A DNA stretch of 9,124 nt from Candidatus Methanophagales archaeon (GCA_030668065.1 DAOUUS010000045.1:1-9124); one strand, 5' to 3'; positions 1 through 6,631 are shown, counted from the first letter of the stretch. The notes: generated by a model not told the origin, from the sequence alone. Program-made: numbers and translations.

Positions 1-17
1 ATTTTATTTTAGGTGAT

Positions 18-42
18 TTGTACTTATATAGGTTGGGTACAA
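18..42. promoter_or_regulatory. TATA-like box inside a short dyad
   Basis: TTGTAC (18-23) and GTACAA (37-42) form a perfect 6-bp inverted repeat around TTATATA, which read on the minus strand is TATATAAG, a good archaeal TATA box. It may drive a gene leaving the window to the left. No start codon can be assigned. Confidence 0.25.
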
Positions 43-115
43 GAATATTGCTCGAGTTGAACAAAGTCACGGGAATCCGTACTTCTGAACAAGAAAGCAT
101 AAAATTTGATAATCG

Positions 116-231
116 GGACGCAGATGCACGCAGATAACCCGGATTTTAAATATACGAAATTGACGGATGCGAATATTAGAATCTTCTAATTTGAAATAGT
201 TTTCTGCGTAAATCTGCGTAAATCTGTGTCC
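116..231. repeat. Palindromic intergenic element with inverted ATCTGCGT repeats
   Basis: The ends GGACGCAGAT (116-125) and ATCTGTGTCC (222-231) are inverted repeats with one mismatch. Each arm holds two units of a 10-bp repeat: ACGCAGATGC/ACGCAGATAA at 118-137 and, inverted, TCTGCGTAAA twice at 203-222. The centre has a further palindrome, ATTAGAA-TC-TTCTAAT (175-190). Short intergenic elements rich in ATCTGCGT/ACACAGATT are, to my recollection, common in environmental bacteria and archaea. It carries no reading frame, so it would be non-autonomous if mobile. Confidence 0.6.
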
Positions 232-302
232 TAAATAGTTAGAACTTGTACTTTATATGCAAGCACAAAAATTCAAAGCACCGAAAAATGAAGGAGAAGT
301 GG

Positions 303-1217
303 TTAGGACCACTCGAACATCCGCTCTACCGCTATTCGCGCGTCCACAGCAATTTCACGTGGAACTACCACTTCATACCGCTCTTTCTCTAACGCTTCTT
401 CTATTTTCACCAACGTGGGCTTCTTCATCGCTCGGCAGAACGCAGTATTAGAAACCGGATAAAAAGTCTTAGCCGGGATTTGTCTTTCAAGCATGTAAAT
501 TAACCCAACCTCATCAGCAATCAAAAATTCGGTGGCATCCGCATCCGCACAAAACTTCAGCATCCCACCTGTGGACCCGAGATAATCCGCGTGATCCTGC
601 ACTTCGGGATTGCATTCTGGATGTGCAACGATTTTTGCGCTCGGATGCGCCGCCTTCGCATTTACTACGTCTTTTACTGTGATTTTGTGATGCACAGGAC
701 ACATTCCGTGATCGAGAATACTAATAATCTCTTTTGCCGTCCTTTTCGCTACGTAATAGGATAAAGCGTGATCAGGACCAAATAAGATGGGTGAACTGCC
801 ATCCATAGCATCCGCAATTTTTACGGCATTACCAGCCGTGCAGACGCAATCGGCAAGCGCCTTTGTTTCGGTACTCGAGTTCATATAGAGTAGAACGTTG
901 GCATCCGGGTACTTCCTCTTCTCATCAAGCAATTCCTTCTTCGATAATTGCCGTGCTAAGGGGCACACTACATTTTGAACGGGGGCAATAACTTTCTTAT
1001 CCGGATTTAATATTGCCGCTGTTTCGCCCATAAAATCAACGCCGCAAACAACTATCATATCTGCACTTGTCTCCATTGCCGCTGTTAAGAGCCCTATTGA
1101 TCCACCTGTGACATCCGCTACATCTACAACTTCCGGCCTTTCGTAGTTATGTGCCAGTATAATCGCATTTTTCTTTCGCTTCAACCTTTCTATTCGTTCT
1201 ATAATTTTTGTATTCAT
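303..1217 (-). CDS. nadA: Quinolinate synthase NadA
   Basis: Quinolinate synthase, the cytosolic [4Fe-4S] enzyme that condenses iminoaspartate with dihydroxyacetone phosphate to give quinolinate, the precursor of NAD. The protein has 304 residues, the usual length of the short archaeal/thermophile form. Visible family motifs are AHNYERPEVVDVAD near residues 22-35, CGVDFMGETA near 58-67, NSSTETKALADCVCTAGNA near 113-131, GMCPVHHKIT near 171-180, HPECNPEVQDHADYLGSTGG near 199-218 and FCRAMKKPTL near 260-269. The three expected cluster ligands are Cys85, Cys173 and Cys261, spaced 88 residues apart, close to the spacing known for the Thermotoga and Pyrococcus enzymes. The ATG is the first Met before conserved sequence, and GTGAG at 1226-1230 could be its ribosome binding site. 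It ends in TAA. In many archaea nadA sits with nadC or an aspartate dehydrogenase gene. Neither is seen within 302 bp downstream, and the gene upstream is a kinase, so nadA is probably its own transcription unit. Confidence 0.97.
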   Translation of the reverse strand: MNTKIIERIERLKRKKNAIILAHNYERPEVVDVADVTGGSIGLLTAAMETSADMIVVCGVDFMGETAAILNPDKKVIAPVQNVVCPLARQLSKKELLDEKRKYPDANVLLYMNSSTETKALADCVCTAGNAVKIADAMDGSSPILFGPDHALSYYVAKRTAKEIISILDHGMCPVHHKITVKDVVNAKAAHPSAKIVAHPECNPEVQDHADYLGSTGGMLKFCADADATEFLIADEVGLIYMLERQIPAKTFYPVSNTAFCRAMKKPTLVKIEEALEKERYEVVVPREIAVDARIAVERMFEWS

Positions 1218-1255
1218 TTTTTTTACTCACTACTTATAAGATCGGAATAACCTGC

Positions 1256-1299
1256 ATTTAAAATTAACTATGCTTAACTGTTTCTTAGCATATAGTTAA
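1256..1299 (-). promoter_or_regulatory. Possible nadA promoter with upstream dyad
   Basis: AATTTTAAAT (minus strand, 1256-1265) is TATA-like and would place the transcript start about 16 nt before the nadA ATG. It abuts an imperfect inverted repeat: TTAACTATGCTTAA (1264-1277) against TTAGCATATAGTTAA (1285-1299), with seven outer and six inner matching positions around a 2-nt bulge. The dyad could be an operator for nadA or part of a terminator for the genes upstream; the sequence does not decide. Confidence 0.35.
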
Positions 1300-1307
1300 A
1301 AATGAAT

Positions 1308-1496
1308 TTAGACATATGTTAGCGAAAATTGGAACTGTTCTAAAGAAAAATGCGATATATTAAAACTTTTGTTAAATACACCCTCTCGGGCGTAATCGCA
1401 ATACTCGGGATCATGTGTAGCAAAAAGAGAAAGTTGCGTGTTACTACGATTTGCAGGCATGACCAACTCGTATGTATAACCTACCTGTTTAATCAT
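1308..1496 (-). CDS. Possible small hypothetical protein (62 aa), weak
   Basis: An open frame of 62 codons in the 308-bp gap between the split kinase and nadA, beginning 29 nt after the kinase stop. I recognise no family. The translation has a mixed, fairly aromatic composition (for example HDPEYCDYAREG near residues 28-39), no predicted membrane helix and no signal peptide. No ribosome binding site precedes the ATG; a TATA-like run at 1495-1502 overlaps the start, which does not suit this ATG. It could be a chance frame, a gene remnant, or a small protein starting at the internal ATG at 1460. It is listed because nothing else explains the gap. Confidence 0.2.
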   Translation of the reverse strand: MIKQVGYTYELVMPANRSNTQLSLFATHDPEYCDYAREGVFNKSFNISHFSLEQFQFSLTYV

Positions 1497-1525
1497 ATAT
1501 ATCCATCTTCAGCTCGTAACTAACA

Positions 1526-2368
1526 TCAACTGACAGGGGTAAGCGGCAGCGTAAAACAAACCGTGCAGCCTTTGCCCTTCTCGGATTCTAGCCAGATGCG
1601 ACCCTCATGCACCTCGATTATCCGTTTCACGATAGCGAGACCTGCACCCGTACCCGTGCTATCCACATCCACCTTATAAAACAAATCGAACACCTTTTCA
1701 TGCTGGCTCTTGTCTATTCCTATTCCATTATCCTTCACAAGAAACACGGTCTCTTCACCATCTACCCGGTACCCGAACTCTATTTCTGGCTGCGATTGTT
1801 CACCCATGTACTTTATACTATTTGTTATGAGATTCACAAGCACCTCTGCTATTCTCATCCGGTCCACGTGAACAGTGGGAAAGTCATCAGCTACGGTAAC
1901 TTCAACCCCACTTGATTTTATTTGTTCCTGTGCTTCTTGAACAATTTCACCGAACGGCACATCTTCTGGCGGATTCGCTACACGACCGATACGAGAGAGT
2001 TGCAGCGTGTCCGTTAATAGGCGGTCCATCTTAGTAGTGGCTGTCTCTATATACTCCAACAGAGGCGCCAGGTCCTCTGTTTTTCCCTGCTCTAAATCTT
2101 CTCTCACGAGATGAGCAAAGCCTTGAATAGTAATAAGTGGCGACCTCAAGTCGTGAGAGACTGTGTAAGTGAACCGTTCCAGCTCGGAGTTCTTTGTTTC
2201 AAGCTCTTTCAGGATGCGTTCTCGTTCCTCATCCATCTGCTTATGCTCTGTGACATCTTTCAGCACAACTAATTCTTCTTCTTCCCTAAAAATGCCCCTC
2301 GCTGTAATATCGAATATCCGTTCACCCAGCTTCTCTGACTGGTAATGCAGCTCAAAGTTCTGCAGCAT
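1526..2368 (-). CDS. Histidine kinase, C-terminal part of a split gene (PAS end, HisKA, HATPase)
   Basis: The kinase half of a sensor histidine kinase. Residues 1-45 are the second half of a PAS domain ending in the usual DVTEHKQ linker, followed by a short coiled coil (about 46-65). The HisKA dimerisation domain has SHDLRSP with phospho-acceptor His72. The HATPase domain has the N-box around Asn179/Asn183, DNGIGID (213-219), an F-box near FDLFYK (227-232) and the G2 box GTGAGLAI (239-246), so the core looks catalytically complete. ATG 2368 is the first possible start after an in-frame TGA at 2423-2425. The 18 sense codons between them continue the PAS domain in the same frame, so this is really the 3' part of the gene that begins at 2917. 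If made alone by re-initiation it would be a soluble kinase core without its sensor. Its core is a near-copy of those at 3093-5318 and 5513-6631. Confidence 0.88.
   Translation of the reverse strand: MLQNFELHYQSEKLGERIFDITARGIFREEEELVVLKDVTEHKQMDEERERILKELETKNSELERFTYTVSHDLRSPLITIQGFAHLVREDLEQGKTEDLAPLLEYIETATTKMDRLLTDTLQLSRIGRVANPPEDVPFGEIVQEAQEQIKSSGVEVTVADDFPTVHVDRMRIAEVLVNLITNSIKYMGEQSQPEIEFGYRVDGEETVFLVKDNGIGIDKSQHEKVFDLFYKVDVDSTGTGAGLAIVKRIIEVHEGRIWLESEKGKGCTVCFTLPLTPVS
1545..2230 (-). repeat. Kinase-core direct repeat, copy 1
   Basis: DNA-level copy of the HisKA/HATPase module in the split kinase. It aligns with copy 2 at a constant offset of 1570 bp and without indels at the points checked (1551/3121, 1801/3371, 2114/3684, 2221/3791). 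It includes an exact run of about 45 bp at 2114-2158. By eye, identity to copy 2 is roughly 85-90%. Confidence 0.9.
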
Positions 2369-2422
2369 ATCTTCAGTCCCAAATAGTTCAGGTAGTTCAG
2401 AGCTGAGTTTTCCATCCTTATC

Positions 2423-2425
2423 TCA
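2423..2425 (-). other. In-frame TGA interrupting the membrane histidine kinase
   Basis: The codon order across the site is ATA-GCC-GAG-GTA-TTA-TGA-GAT-AAG-GAT-GGA. Both sides are in the same frame and both read as PAS sequence (IAEVL, then DKDGKLSSELPELFG). One base change from CGA (Arg), TGC/TGT (Cys) or TGG (Trp) would explain it. Three other genes here (stops at 1526, 5513 and 7151) end in TGA, so TGA is a normal stop in this genome. Confidence 0.9.
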
Positions 2426-2917
2426 TAATACCTCGGCTATGCCGCGGCCTATTAGCTCATCGGGTTCTGTTCGGAATTTTTCGTAGAATGAGCGGTTTGC
2501 TTCCTTTATCCTCAAATCCGTATCGAGTACAACCAGGGAATCCGGGACGGTAGCTATTATATTTGCAAGGATATTCTTCCTTTTTATCTTCTCCTCCGCC
2601 TTCGCAATCCGCTCACTTAAAATAGCTACTATAAGGCCAACAACTATAAACATGGGAGCTCGAATCAAATCATTAACAGTCCCCCACTCTTGTCTAACAA
2701 AAAAATAACTGAAAAGTAGCAACGCCGTTAAAAATAAGGCAACTACCAAACCCTTCCTCCGCCACCACAGCGATGCTAAAATAATGGGAATATAAAAGAA
2801 GTGTGTAAAGACAACGCCGGTTTCACGTACCGCGTGAAAATACAGAGTGAGAATGCAACAAATACCTAACAGGGTAGCCATTACCATAATTTTGTGTTCT
2901 TCTTTTACATCAACCAT
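2423..2917 (-). CDS. Membrane sensor and PAS start, N-terminal part of a split histidine kinase
   Basis: The sensor half of a membrane histidine kinase, 164 residues ending at an in-frame TGA. Four hydrophobic helices are visible at about residues 9-27, 33-51, 56-74 and 87-102, with short loops and a WWRRKG turn (51-56). The layout resembles the four-helix sensor regions of archaeal kinases and, loosely, the KdpD DUF4118 region. A charged linker (103-114) leads into a PAS domain starting near residue 117 (NIIATVPDSLVVLDTDLRIKEAN) and cut after about 48 residues. The ATG has a good ribosome binding site, GGGAGAG at 2925-2931, 7 nt upstream. Past the TGA the same frame runs on as a normal PAS domain and kinase core down to 1526, so 2917-1526 was one gene of about 463 sense codons. 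A nonsense mutation is the simplest reading; read-through or a sequencing error are alternatives. A truncated product would be a membrane protein without kinase activity. Confidence 0.85.
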   Translation of the reverse strand: MVDVKEEHKIMVMATLLGICCILTLYFHAVRETGVVFTHFFYIPIILASLWWRRKGLVVALFLTALLLFSYFFVRQEWGTVNDLIRAPMFIVVGLIVAILSERIAKAEEKIKRKNILANIIATVPDSLVVLDTDLRIKEANRSFYEKFRTEPDELIGRGIAEVL

Positions 2918-2974
2918 TATACCACTCTCCCACTTCTGCTTGACGGTTTTTTTTGTTGTATTTTATCTTACGTC

Positions 2975-3010
2975 ATACATTTAAATGATTTACTGTTATA
3001 CATTCAAATA
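2975..3010. promoter_or_regulatory. Direct repeats and TATA-like boxes upstream of the split kinase
   Basis: ATACATTTAAATG (2975-2987) and ATACATTCAAATA (2998-3010) match at 11 of 13 positions with starts 23 bp apart, about two helical turns. The first contains the palindrome CATTTAAATG. On the minus strand TTTAAATG or GATAAAATAC (2958-2967) could serve as the TATA box for the gene starting at 2917. Confidence 0.3.
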
Positions 3011-3092
3011 TATATATCTAAATATTCTATGATGATTGAACCTCTTTCTTTTATTTCCGGTGTTGCTCTCGTTTTTATTCGAATTATCAGTC

Positions 3093-5318
3093 CTACGTTT
3101 GTTTTCTATGAACAGGCAGCGTAAAACAAACCGTGCAGCCTTTACCCTTCTCGGATTCTATCCATATACGACCCTCATGCACCTCGATTATCCGCTTCAC
3201 AATGGCAAGCCCCGCACCGGTTCCGTTACTACTACCATCCACTTTATGGAACAGCTCGAACACCTTTTCATGCTGACTCTTGTCTATTCCCATACCATTA
3301 TCCGTCACAAAGAACACGGGCGTTTCGCCGTCCACACGATACCCAATATCTATCTTTGGCTGCGACTGTTCACCCATGTACTTTATACTGTTTGTTATAA
3401 GATTCACAAGCACCTCTACTAGCCTCATCCGGTCCACATGAACAGTGGGAAAGTCATCAGCCACGGTAACTTCCACCCCACTGGATTTTATTTGTTCCTG
3501 TGCTTCCAGGACAATTTCACCAAACGGCACATCCACTGGTGGATTCGCAACACGACCGATACGAGAGAGTTGCAGCGTGTCCGTTATGAGGCGGTCCATC
3601 TTAATAGCGGCTGTCTCGATATACTCTAACTGAGACGCCAAGTCCTCTGTTTTTCCCTGCTCTAAATCTTCTCTCAGGAGATAAGCAAAGCCTTGAATAG
3701 TAATAAGTGGCGACCTCAAGTCGTGAGATACGGTGTATGAGAATCGTTCCAGCTCGGAGTTCTTTGCTTCTATCTCCTTCAATAACCGTTCTCGTTCCTC
3801 AGCCGTACGAATTGTCTCCGTGATGTCACGACTTATTGTAAGAACGTGAGATACGTTTCCCGATTCGTCTATTAATGGCGCTTTTTTTACCGATACATAG
3901 TGGCAATTACCTTCTCTGTCGCTATATGTTCGTTCTGTGAGGTCTAATCCTTTTCCTGTTTGAAATACTTCGTTATCTTTTTCCCTTAAGACCGTTTTTC
4001 CTATTACTTCGTCCTTTGTAGCCCCTGATATGTCACAATATGCCTGATTTACCAGCACAAAGCGGTGTTCCGAATCTTTAAGCGTAATTGTATCTGGAAT
4101 GTTCTCAATGACGGTCTCAAGGAACTTATTTGACTCATCCAGTTCCTGCTCCATCCGCTTGCGTTTTGTGATGTCCCTAAAAATCGTTAATTTTGAGATA
4201 CTGCCGTTAACATTCCTCAGTGGTGTCTCAATAAGGTCGTAAATCTTGTTCATCCTGCGGGAGTGCCACTCCCACCTGACTGTCTTCCCCGTCATTACCT
4301 CGGCAGTTTTGCAGTGTGGACAGGGTTCTACTCTATTATGAAACGCTTTATAGCAAATATCACCAACCTGATCGCCAACTTCATCAATCAAAACCCTGTT
4401 CATAAACTCTATCCGATAGTCCTTTGATACAATATATATAGCGTCAACCATGCTTTCCAATATCAAATTCAGGTTGTCCCGCTCTTCTTTTAGCTGCTCC
4501 TCCAACTCCACGTCTTTTGTTACATCCCGGCTTACTCTAACGGAGCCAATCGGTACGCCATCTTTATACTTTAACAACGCTGCCGACATGCTGATATGAA
4601 CCAGCTTACCATCCTTCCTCAACGCGATAGTCCGGTAGTTTTTTATCTCGCCTTCTCTACGCAACAATTCCTGTATCCAGTCCGCATCTTCGGGATCCGC
4701 GAATAAAATATTGTTTGGTCTCCCGATCACTTCATCCGCACGATAACCCATGAAGCCATCAGCGCCCTTATTCCAGTCGCGCACAATTCCATTCATGTCC
4801 ACGACAGTAATCGTGTCCGCAGAACTATTGATGACGTTATCCAGATAATCTTTCGTCTCTATCCGTTCCTTCTCCGTCTGCTTCAGCGCACTGATGTCTT
4901 TTGAAACTACCGTTACGGCTGTTACCTTTCCGTCTGGCTCTTTGACAGGACTTAAAGTTCGGAGGATATATCTACCGTCTCTTTGACTTATGTGTTCATG
5001 CCGGATAGACTCTCCGGTTTCAAATACCTGGTTGACTTTTTCAGCCAGCTCTTTCGTCTCTTCGAGTGAATGTGACTCGCCGTATGCTTTCCCTATAACG
5101 CGGTCTGCCGGCAATCCAAGCCGTGATAGATGCTTATCGCTCATGAACAGATACCTGCAATCTTTATCCACAAGATATACGGAATCTTCGGTTGACTCCA
5201 CCAATGAGCGATACACTTCATCGCTTTTTCGCAGTTTATGTATCTGTTTTAGAACATTGACCTGCGCCTTTATCGCAGGACGTTCAGTCTTCTTTCCTGA
5301 CTGCTTTTTCTCTGTCAT
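3093..5318 (-). CDS. Soluble multi-PAS sensor histidine kinase (four PAS domains)
   Basis: A 741-residue cytoplasmic sensor kinase with no membrane helix. A short coiled N-terminus (1-35) precedes PAS1 (about 36-145), PAS2 (157-267), PAS3 (281-385) and PAS4 (397-502), each ending in an RDIT/SKDIS-type linker. A coiled segment leads to HisKA with SHDLRSP, phospho-acceptor His532. HATPase follows with Asn639/Asn643, DNGMGID (673-679), FELFHKV and GTGAGLAI (699-706); no catalytic motif is missing. PAS3 carries Cys322 and a CPHC pair (Cys333, Cys336), which could bind metal or sense redox state (inference). PAS1-3 closely match those of the kinase at 7151-9124, while the core matches those at 1526 and 5513, so the gene is a mosaic. 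The ATG is the first Met in frame; GAAGGA at 5334-5339 lies 15 nt upstream, further than usual. The stop is TAG, followed one codon later by TGA. There is no response regulator next to it. The signal sensed is unknown. Confidence 0.95.
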   Translation of the reverse strand: MTEKKQSGKKTERPAIKAQVNVLKQIHKLRKSDEVYRSLVESTEDSVYLVDKDCRYLFMSDKHLSRLGLPADRVIGKAYGESHSLEETKELAEKVNQVFETGESIRHEHISQRDGRYILRTLSPVKEPDGKVTAVTVVSKDISALKQTEKERIETKDYLDNVINSSADTITVVDMNGIVRDWNKGADGFMGYRADEVIGRPNNILFADPEDADWIQELLRREGEIKNYRTIALRKDGKLVHISMSAALLKYKDGVPIGSVRVSRDVTKDVELEEQLKEERDNLNLILESMVDAIYIVSKDYRIEFMNRVLIDEVGDQVGDICYKAFHNRVEPCPHCKTAEVMTGKTVRWEWHSRRMNKIYDLIETPLRNVNGSISKLTIFRDITKRKRMEQELDESNKFLETVIENIPDTITLKDSEHRFVLVNQAYCDISGATKDEVIGKTVLREKDNEVFQTGKGLDLTERTYSDREGNCHYVSVKKAPLIDESGNVSHVLTISRDITETIRTAEERERLLKEIEAKNSELERFSYTVSHDLRSPLITIQGFAYLLREDLEQGKTEDLASQLEYIETAAIKMDRLITDTLQLSRIGRVANPPVDVPFGEIVLEAQEQIKSSGVEVTVADDFPTVHVDRMRLVEVLVNLITNSIKYMGEQSQPKIDIGYRVDGETPVFFVTDNGMGIDKSQHEKVFELFHKVDGSSNGTGAGLAIVKRIIEVHEGRIWIESEKGKGCTVCFTLPVHRKQT
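3115..3800 (-). repeat. Kinase-core direct repeat, copy 2
   Basis: The same module at the 3' end of the four-PAS kinase. It is collinear with copy 1 (offset 1570) and with the first part of copy 3 (offset 2411). Similarity to copy 1 stops near the coiled segment before HisKA, marking a module boundary. Confidence 0.9.
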
Positions 5319-5365
5319 CCGAGGCTCTAAAAATCCTTCTATGTTACTTAGAATGTGTGTTTATC

Positions 5366-5373
5366 GTATTTAA
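5366..5373 (-). promoter_or_regulatory. TATA-like box before the four-PAS kinase
   Basis: TTAAATAC on the minus strand would place transcription start near 5343, leaving a leader of about 25 nt that contains GAAGGA (5334-5339) before the ATG at 5318. It is the best candidate in the 194-bp gap between this gene and the receiver-kinase; the gap itself holds no gene I can support. Confidence 0.3.
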
Positions 5374-5512
5374 CCCGTAGGACACCATAAAATTTTCTAA
5401 TGAATATCGCTAATTTTTTTGTGCAATGTTTGTACTTTACTACCGAGAACATAAAGAGCGCGGGACATGGATAGCTTCCGGACTCTCTGTGTGCTCAGTG
5501 GTAAACAAGCCC

Positions 5513-6631
5513 TCAAGAACAAACAGGCAGCGTAAAACAAACCGTGCAGCCTTTACCCTCCTCGGATTCTATCCAGATACGACCTTCATGCACCTCGATT
5601 ATTCGCTTCACGATTGCGAGTCCTGCGCCCGTGCCTTTACCATGACTGTCCAGCTTGTAAAAAAGCGTGAACACCTTCTCATGCTGGCTTTTGTCTATTC
5701 CTATGCCATTATCCATAACAAAGAACACGGTCGCTTTGCCGTCTAAACGACACCCAATATCCATCTTGGGATGTGGTTGTTCACCCATGTAATTTATACT
5801 GTTTGTTATGAGATTCACAAGCACCTCGGCTATTCTCATGCGGTCCACATGAACAGTAGGCAAGTCCGCAGCCACGGATACTTCAACAGCGTTTGTTTTC
5901 AACTGCTCGGATGCCTGCCCAATTGCATCTTTAGCAATATCCGCGAACGAAACATCTTCCGGCGGATTCACTATACGACCGATACGAGAGAGTTGCAATG
6001 TGTCATCCAACAGGTGTTCCATCTTTGCTGCTTCCTCTATTAGACTATTCAAATGGTTATCCGCTTCTTCTCTTGCATTCCGTTTAAAATCTTCGCGCAT
6101 GACCGCAGCAAAACCCTGAATAGTAAGTAGAGGCGCCTTGAGGTCGTGAGAGACCGTGTAGGTGAACCGCTCCAGCTCGGTGTTCTTTACTTCCAGTTCT
6201 TTGAGCAACTGTTCCCGTTCCACCTCTTCTTGTTTTCGTCTAAGTGCGCTTTCTACAGTAGCGGGAAGAACTTTGAGGTAATTACTCTCCGGGTCTTTTA
6301 TCAGATAATCATAAGCACCGGCTTTCATTGCTTTTACCGCTATCTCCTCATCACCTGACCCTGTAACAATTATGAGGGGCGTATCCACCTTCAGGTCAAA
6401 GATGTCAAATGCTGTGCCATCGCCAAAGGAATAATCCGAAATTACGACATCGAATTTCCGGGAAGCTAGAATAGTCTTAGCCTCTGTAACAGAGCCAGCG
6501 ATGGTATAATCATACGGAGTTTTATTTGCTTTAACAAACCGCTGGAATGCCATCTGGTCCACCTTATCATCTTCAATTAGCAGAATGTTGTATCGCCCTT
6601 TTTTCATCTGTATTTTTATAGTGCCCTCCAC
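5513..6631 (-). CDS. Response regulator receiver fused to histidine kinase
   Basis: A 372-residue (GTG start) or 364-residue (ATG 6607) protein with the receiver before the kinase. The receiver (about 15-130 from the GTG) has acidic residues EDD 20-22, phospho-acceptor Asp66 in VISDYSF, Thr90 and Lys112, so it looks active. A coiled linker (131-153) leads to HisKA with SHDLKAP, His162. HATPase has Asn273/Asn277, DNGIGID (307-313), FTLFYKL and GTGAGLAI (333-340). There is no membrane helix and no DNA-binding domain. In this order the receiver probably acts as the input that tunes the kinase after phosphotransfer from another kinase (inference from architecture). GTG 6631 has GAAGG 9 nt upstream; ATG 6607 gives the more typical N-terminus MKKGRYNILLIEDD and starts 8 nt after the stop of the frame at 6616-6793, with GGAGGG 16 nt upstream. 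I favour ATG 6607. It has the only intact receiver in the window. Confidence 0.95.
   Translation of the reverse strand: MEGTIKIQMKKGRYNILLIEDDKVDQMAFQRFVKANKTPYDYTIAGSVTEAKTILASRKFDVVISDYSFGDGTAFDIFDLKVDTPLIIVTGSGDEEIAVKAMKAGAYDYLIKDPESNYLKVLPATVESALRRKQEEVEREQLLKELEVKNTELERFTYTVSHDLKAPLLTIQGFAAVMREDFKRNAREEADNHLNSLIEEAAKMEHLLDDTLQLSRIGRIVNPPEDVSFADIAKDAIGQASEQLKTNAVEVSVAADLPTVHVDRMRIAEVLVNLITNSINYMGEQPHPKMDIGCRLDGKATVFFVMDNGIGIDKSQHEKVFTLFYKLDSHGKGTGAGLAIVKRIIEVHEGRIWIESEEGKGCTVCFTLPVCS
5526..6223 (-). repeat. Kinase-core direct repeat, copy 3
   Basis: The more diverged copy, in the receiver-kinase. The offset to copy 2 changes from 2411 at the C-terminal end to 2423 near HisKA, i.e. 12 bp (four codons) extra. 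The C-terminal stretch AGGCAGCGTAAAACAAACCG is identical to copy 2. Confidence 0.88.

Larger units (their letters stand above)
1..302. other. Non-coding region downstream of nadA
   Basis: I see no gene on either strand. It holds the inverted-repeat element at 116-231 and two copies of a TTGTACTT(T)ATAT motif at 18-30 and 246-258. Tracts ATTTTTCGG and AATTTTTG, read on the minus strand just after the nadA stop, could help terminate its transcript, but they are short. Confidence 0.6.

Noticed and set aside
203..229. CRISPR-like tandem repeats
   Set aside because: The 10-bp units are directly adjacent with no spacers and occur only two to three times per arm. They fit an inverted-repeat element instead.
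257..451. Plus-strand 64-codon frame overlapping the 3' end of nadA
   Set aside because: It overlaps conserved nadA coding sequence on the other strand, has no ribosome binding site and no recognisable domain.
514..702. Minus-strand 62-codon frame inside nadA
   Set aside because: An out-of-frame shadow within the conserved NadA sequence.
1607..1915. Plus-strand open frame opposite kinase-core copy 1, with similar frames at 3036-3422 and 5426-5746 that resemble each other
   Set aside because: The resemblance is only the antisense shadow of the repeated kinase core. The minus-strand frame carries all HisKA/HATPase motifs and the plus frames have no recognisable domain.
2423..2425. Selenocysteine at the in-frame TGA
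   Set aside because: The interrupted residue is in a PAS domain of a kinase, not a known selenoprotein family. I see no convincing archaeal SECIS-like element in the 3' region, and the dyad at 1264-1299 lacks the expected features. A nonsense mutation is simpler.
3093..3095. Pyrrolysine read-through of the TAG ending the four-PAS kinase
   Set aside because: The next codon but one after the TAG is TGA, so read-through would add only two residues, and the homologous cores end at about the same place.
5444..5512. Short frame after the receiver-kinase stop (MSRALYVLG-like)
   Set aside because: Only about 23 codons from its ATG, with no ribosome binding site and no family; likely chance.
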